From Bifidobacterium sp. ESL0784 (GTDB lineage: Bacteria; Actinomycetota; Actinomycetes; Actinomycetales; Bifidobacteriaceae): a stretch of 64,000 bases of DNA. Location: assembly GCF_029433295.1 (NCBI RefSeq), contig NZ_JAQTHV010000003.1, forward strand, positions 372,001 through 436,000. Direction: 5' to 3'. How positions within the stretch are numbered: position 1 is the first letter of the stretch; each line of letters starts with the position of its first letter. The notes beneath the pieces were generated by a model. That model was not told where the DNA came from and made no database searches. It saw only the letters and a list, made by a program, of their open reading frames with translations. Made by a program: the position numbers and the translations under genes. This document shows positions 63,336-64,000 of the stretch, piece after piece.

Positions 63336-64000
63336 TGTTTCGGCTCCACTTCTGTACGTTCCTGCTTTTTGGCGTGCGCCCAACGTTCGGCCAAGGCGGA
63401 AAGCCCCGAAATATGCGATCCTTTGAGCAGCACAACGGTATTTTCATGCCGGCGGGCGGCCTCGGCGACCAGCCGCTCGGCCTCACCCGCACTATGTACC
63501 CATTGCACCACGACGGGGGTACGCGTTTGACTCTTTGCCGCGTCCACGTGCTTTTCTTCCGCTTCGGCGCCCTGTGCCAACGCTTGGGCCAATTGGTCGA
63601 AATGCTTGTCGGTCTCGTTTCCTACGGCAATGATTTCGTCGATACCAAGCCCCGCGGCATATTCACCGACTTGCCGATGCAATTTGAGCTCGTCTTCGCC
63701 AAGCTCAAGCATGGCTCCCAACACGGCGATACGATAGGGTTTTGCGTTCTTAGCCGTCTGCAACCCATCACCGGCAGACTTTTCGGCAGTCTCCCAACGG
63801 GCAAGCCCGTCAAGCCCCGCACGCGTGGAGTCGGGGTTCGCATTGAAGGAATCATCGATCAACGTGAAATCGGCATCGTCAAGTTTCACGCTCGACACAG
63901 CCATGCGATGAGGACTGATATGTTTCACATTGTCAAGCCCCGAAGCGATATCGGCCAGCGGCATCCCAAAATAGTATGCGACGGTGGCTGCAGCAAGCGC
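63332..64000 (-). CDS. murF: MurF, C-terminal part (UDP-MurNAc-tripeptide D-Ala-D-Ala ligase)
   Basis: Only the last 222 codons are in the window; the gene continues past the right edge. The end of the central domain and the full C-terminal domain are visible: ALIDDSFNANPDSTRAGLDG-like TLIDDSFNANPDSTRAGL, then RIAVLGAMLELGEDELKLHR and VLLKGSHISGLSAL near the end. It attaches D-Ala-D-Ala to the tripeptide. The stop overlaps the mraY start. Confidence 0.93.
   Translation of the reverse strand, partial: ALAAATVAYYFGMPLADIASGLDNVKHISPHRMAVSSVKLDDADFTLIDDSFNANPDSTRAGLDGLARWETAEKSAGDGLQTAKNAKPYRIAVLGAMLELGEDELKLHRQVGEYAAGLGIDEIIAVGNETDKHFDQLAQALAQGAEAEEKHVDAAKSQTRTPVVVQWVHSAGEAERLVAEAARRHENTVVLLKGSHISGLSALAERWAHAKKQERTEVEPKH

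Overview
The window is chromosomal DNA from a Bifidobacterium. I cannot name the species. The evidence is the moderately high GC, the tmRNA tag (AKSNRTEFALAA), the Bifidobacterium-like order xerD-parA-scpA-scpB-typA, a Lys/Orn-type MurE next to a D-Asp bridge cassette, and sortase-assembled pili. About 46 genes, one tmRNA and a few structured intergenic regions were identified. No tRNA, rRNA, CRISPR array, phage gene or transposase was seen.

Layout. (1) 1-4110: two paralogous solute-binding lipoproteins (the first cut by the window edge) flank a GH13 glucosidase. (2) 4308-6517: xerC, an AT-rich islet with a small ORF and a GNAT protein, and a small conserved hypothetical. (3) 6610-16715, all minus strand: xerD, parA, scpA, scpB, an NrtR-like regulator, typA, a membrane protein, pheA and tyrA. 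This block joins chromosome segregation to Phe/Tyr synthesis. (4) 16846-22943: a pilus locus read as class C sortase, LPLTG adhesin, then LPMTG major pilin. (5) 23163-24802: the infC-rpmI-rplT translation operon behind a structured leader. (6) 25139-34152: central metabolism and housekeeping genes (butanediol-type dehydrogenase, thiamine pyrophosphokinase, gap, aldose epimerase, YbaK), a 24-codon ribosomal protein gene (bL37-like), and a SigH/anti-sigma pair.

(7) 34378-39341: a peptidoglycan cross-bridge cassette of murE, a FemAB-like transferase, an ATP-grasp ligase resembling D-aspartate ligase, and an aspartate/glutamate racemase. Together these could make D-Asp and attach it to Lys/Orn in the stem peptide. 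(8) 39500-45272: smc and folC, separated by an array of four hairpins with a period near 62 bp. (9) 45453-53411: Xaa-Pro aminopeptidase, sugar O-acetyltransferase, a MATE exporter divergent from a frameshifted AraC regulator, a Nudix hydrolase, a ROK regulator and a fructokinase. (10) 53640-54031: ssrA (tmRNA). (11) 54267-64000: dtd, then the dcw cell-wall/division cluster on the minus strand (murF, mraY, murD, ftsW, murG, murC, ftsQ). murF is cut by the window edge.

The strongest candidates for something undescribed are the periodic hairpin arrays (43411-43638, 15691-15790, and possibly 31474-31577), the structured infC leader with a non-ATG start, and the small AT-rich ORF/GNAT pair. The D-Asp bridge cassette is the clearest functional system.
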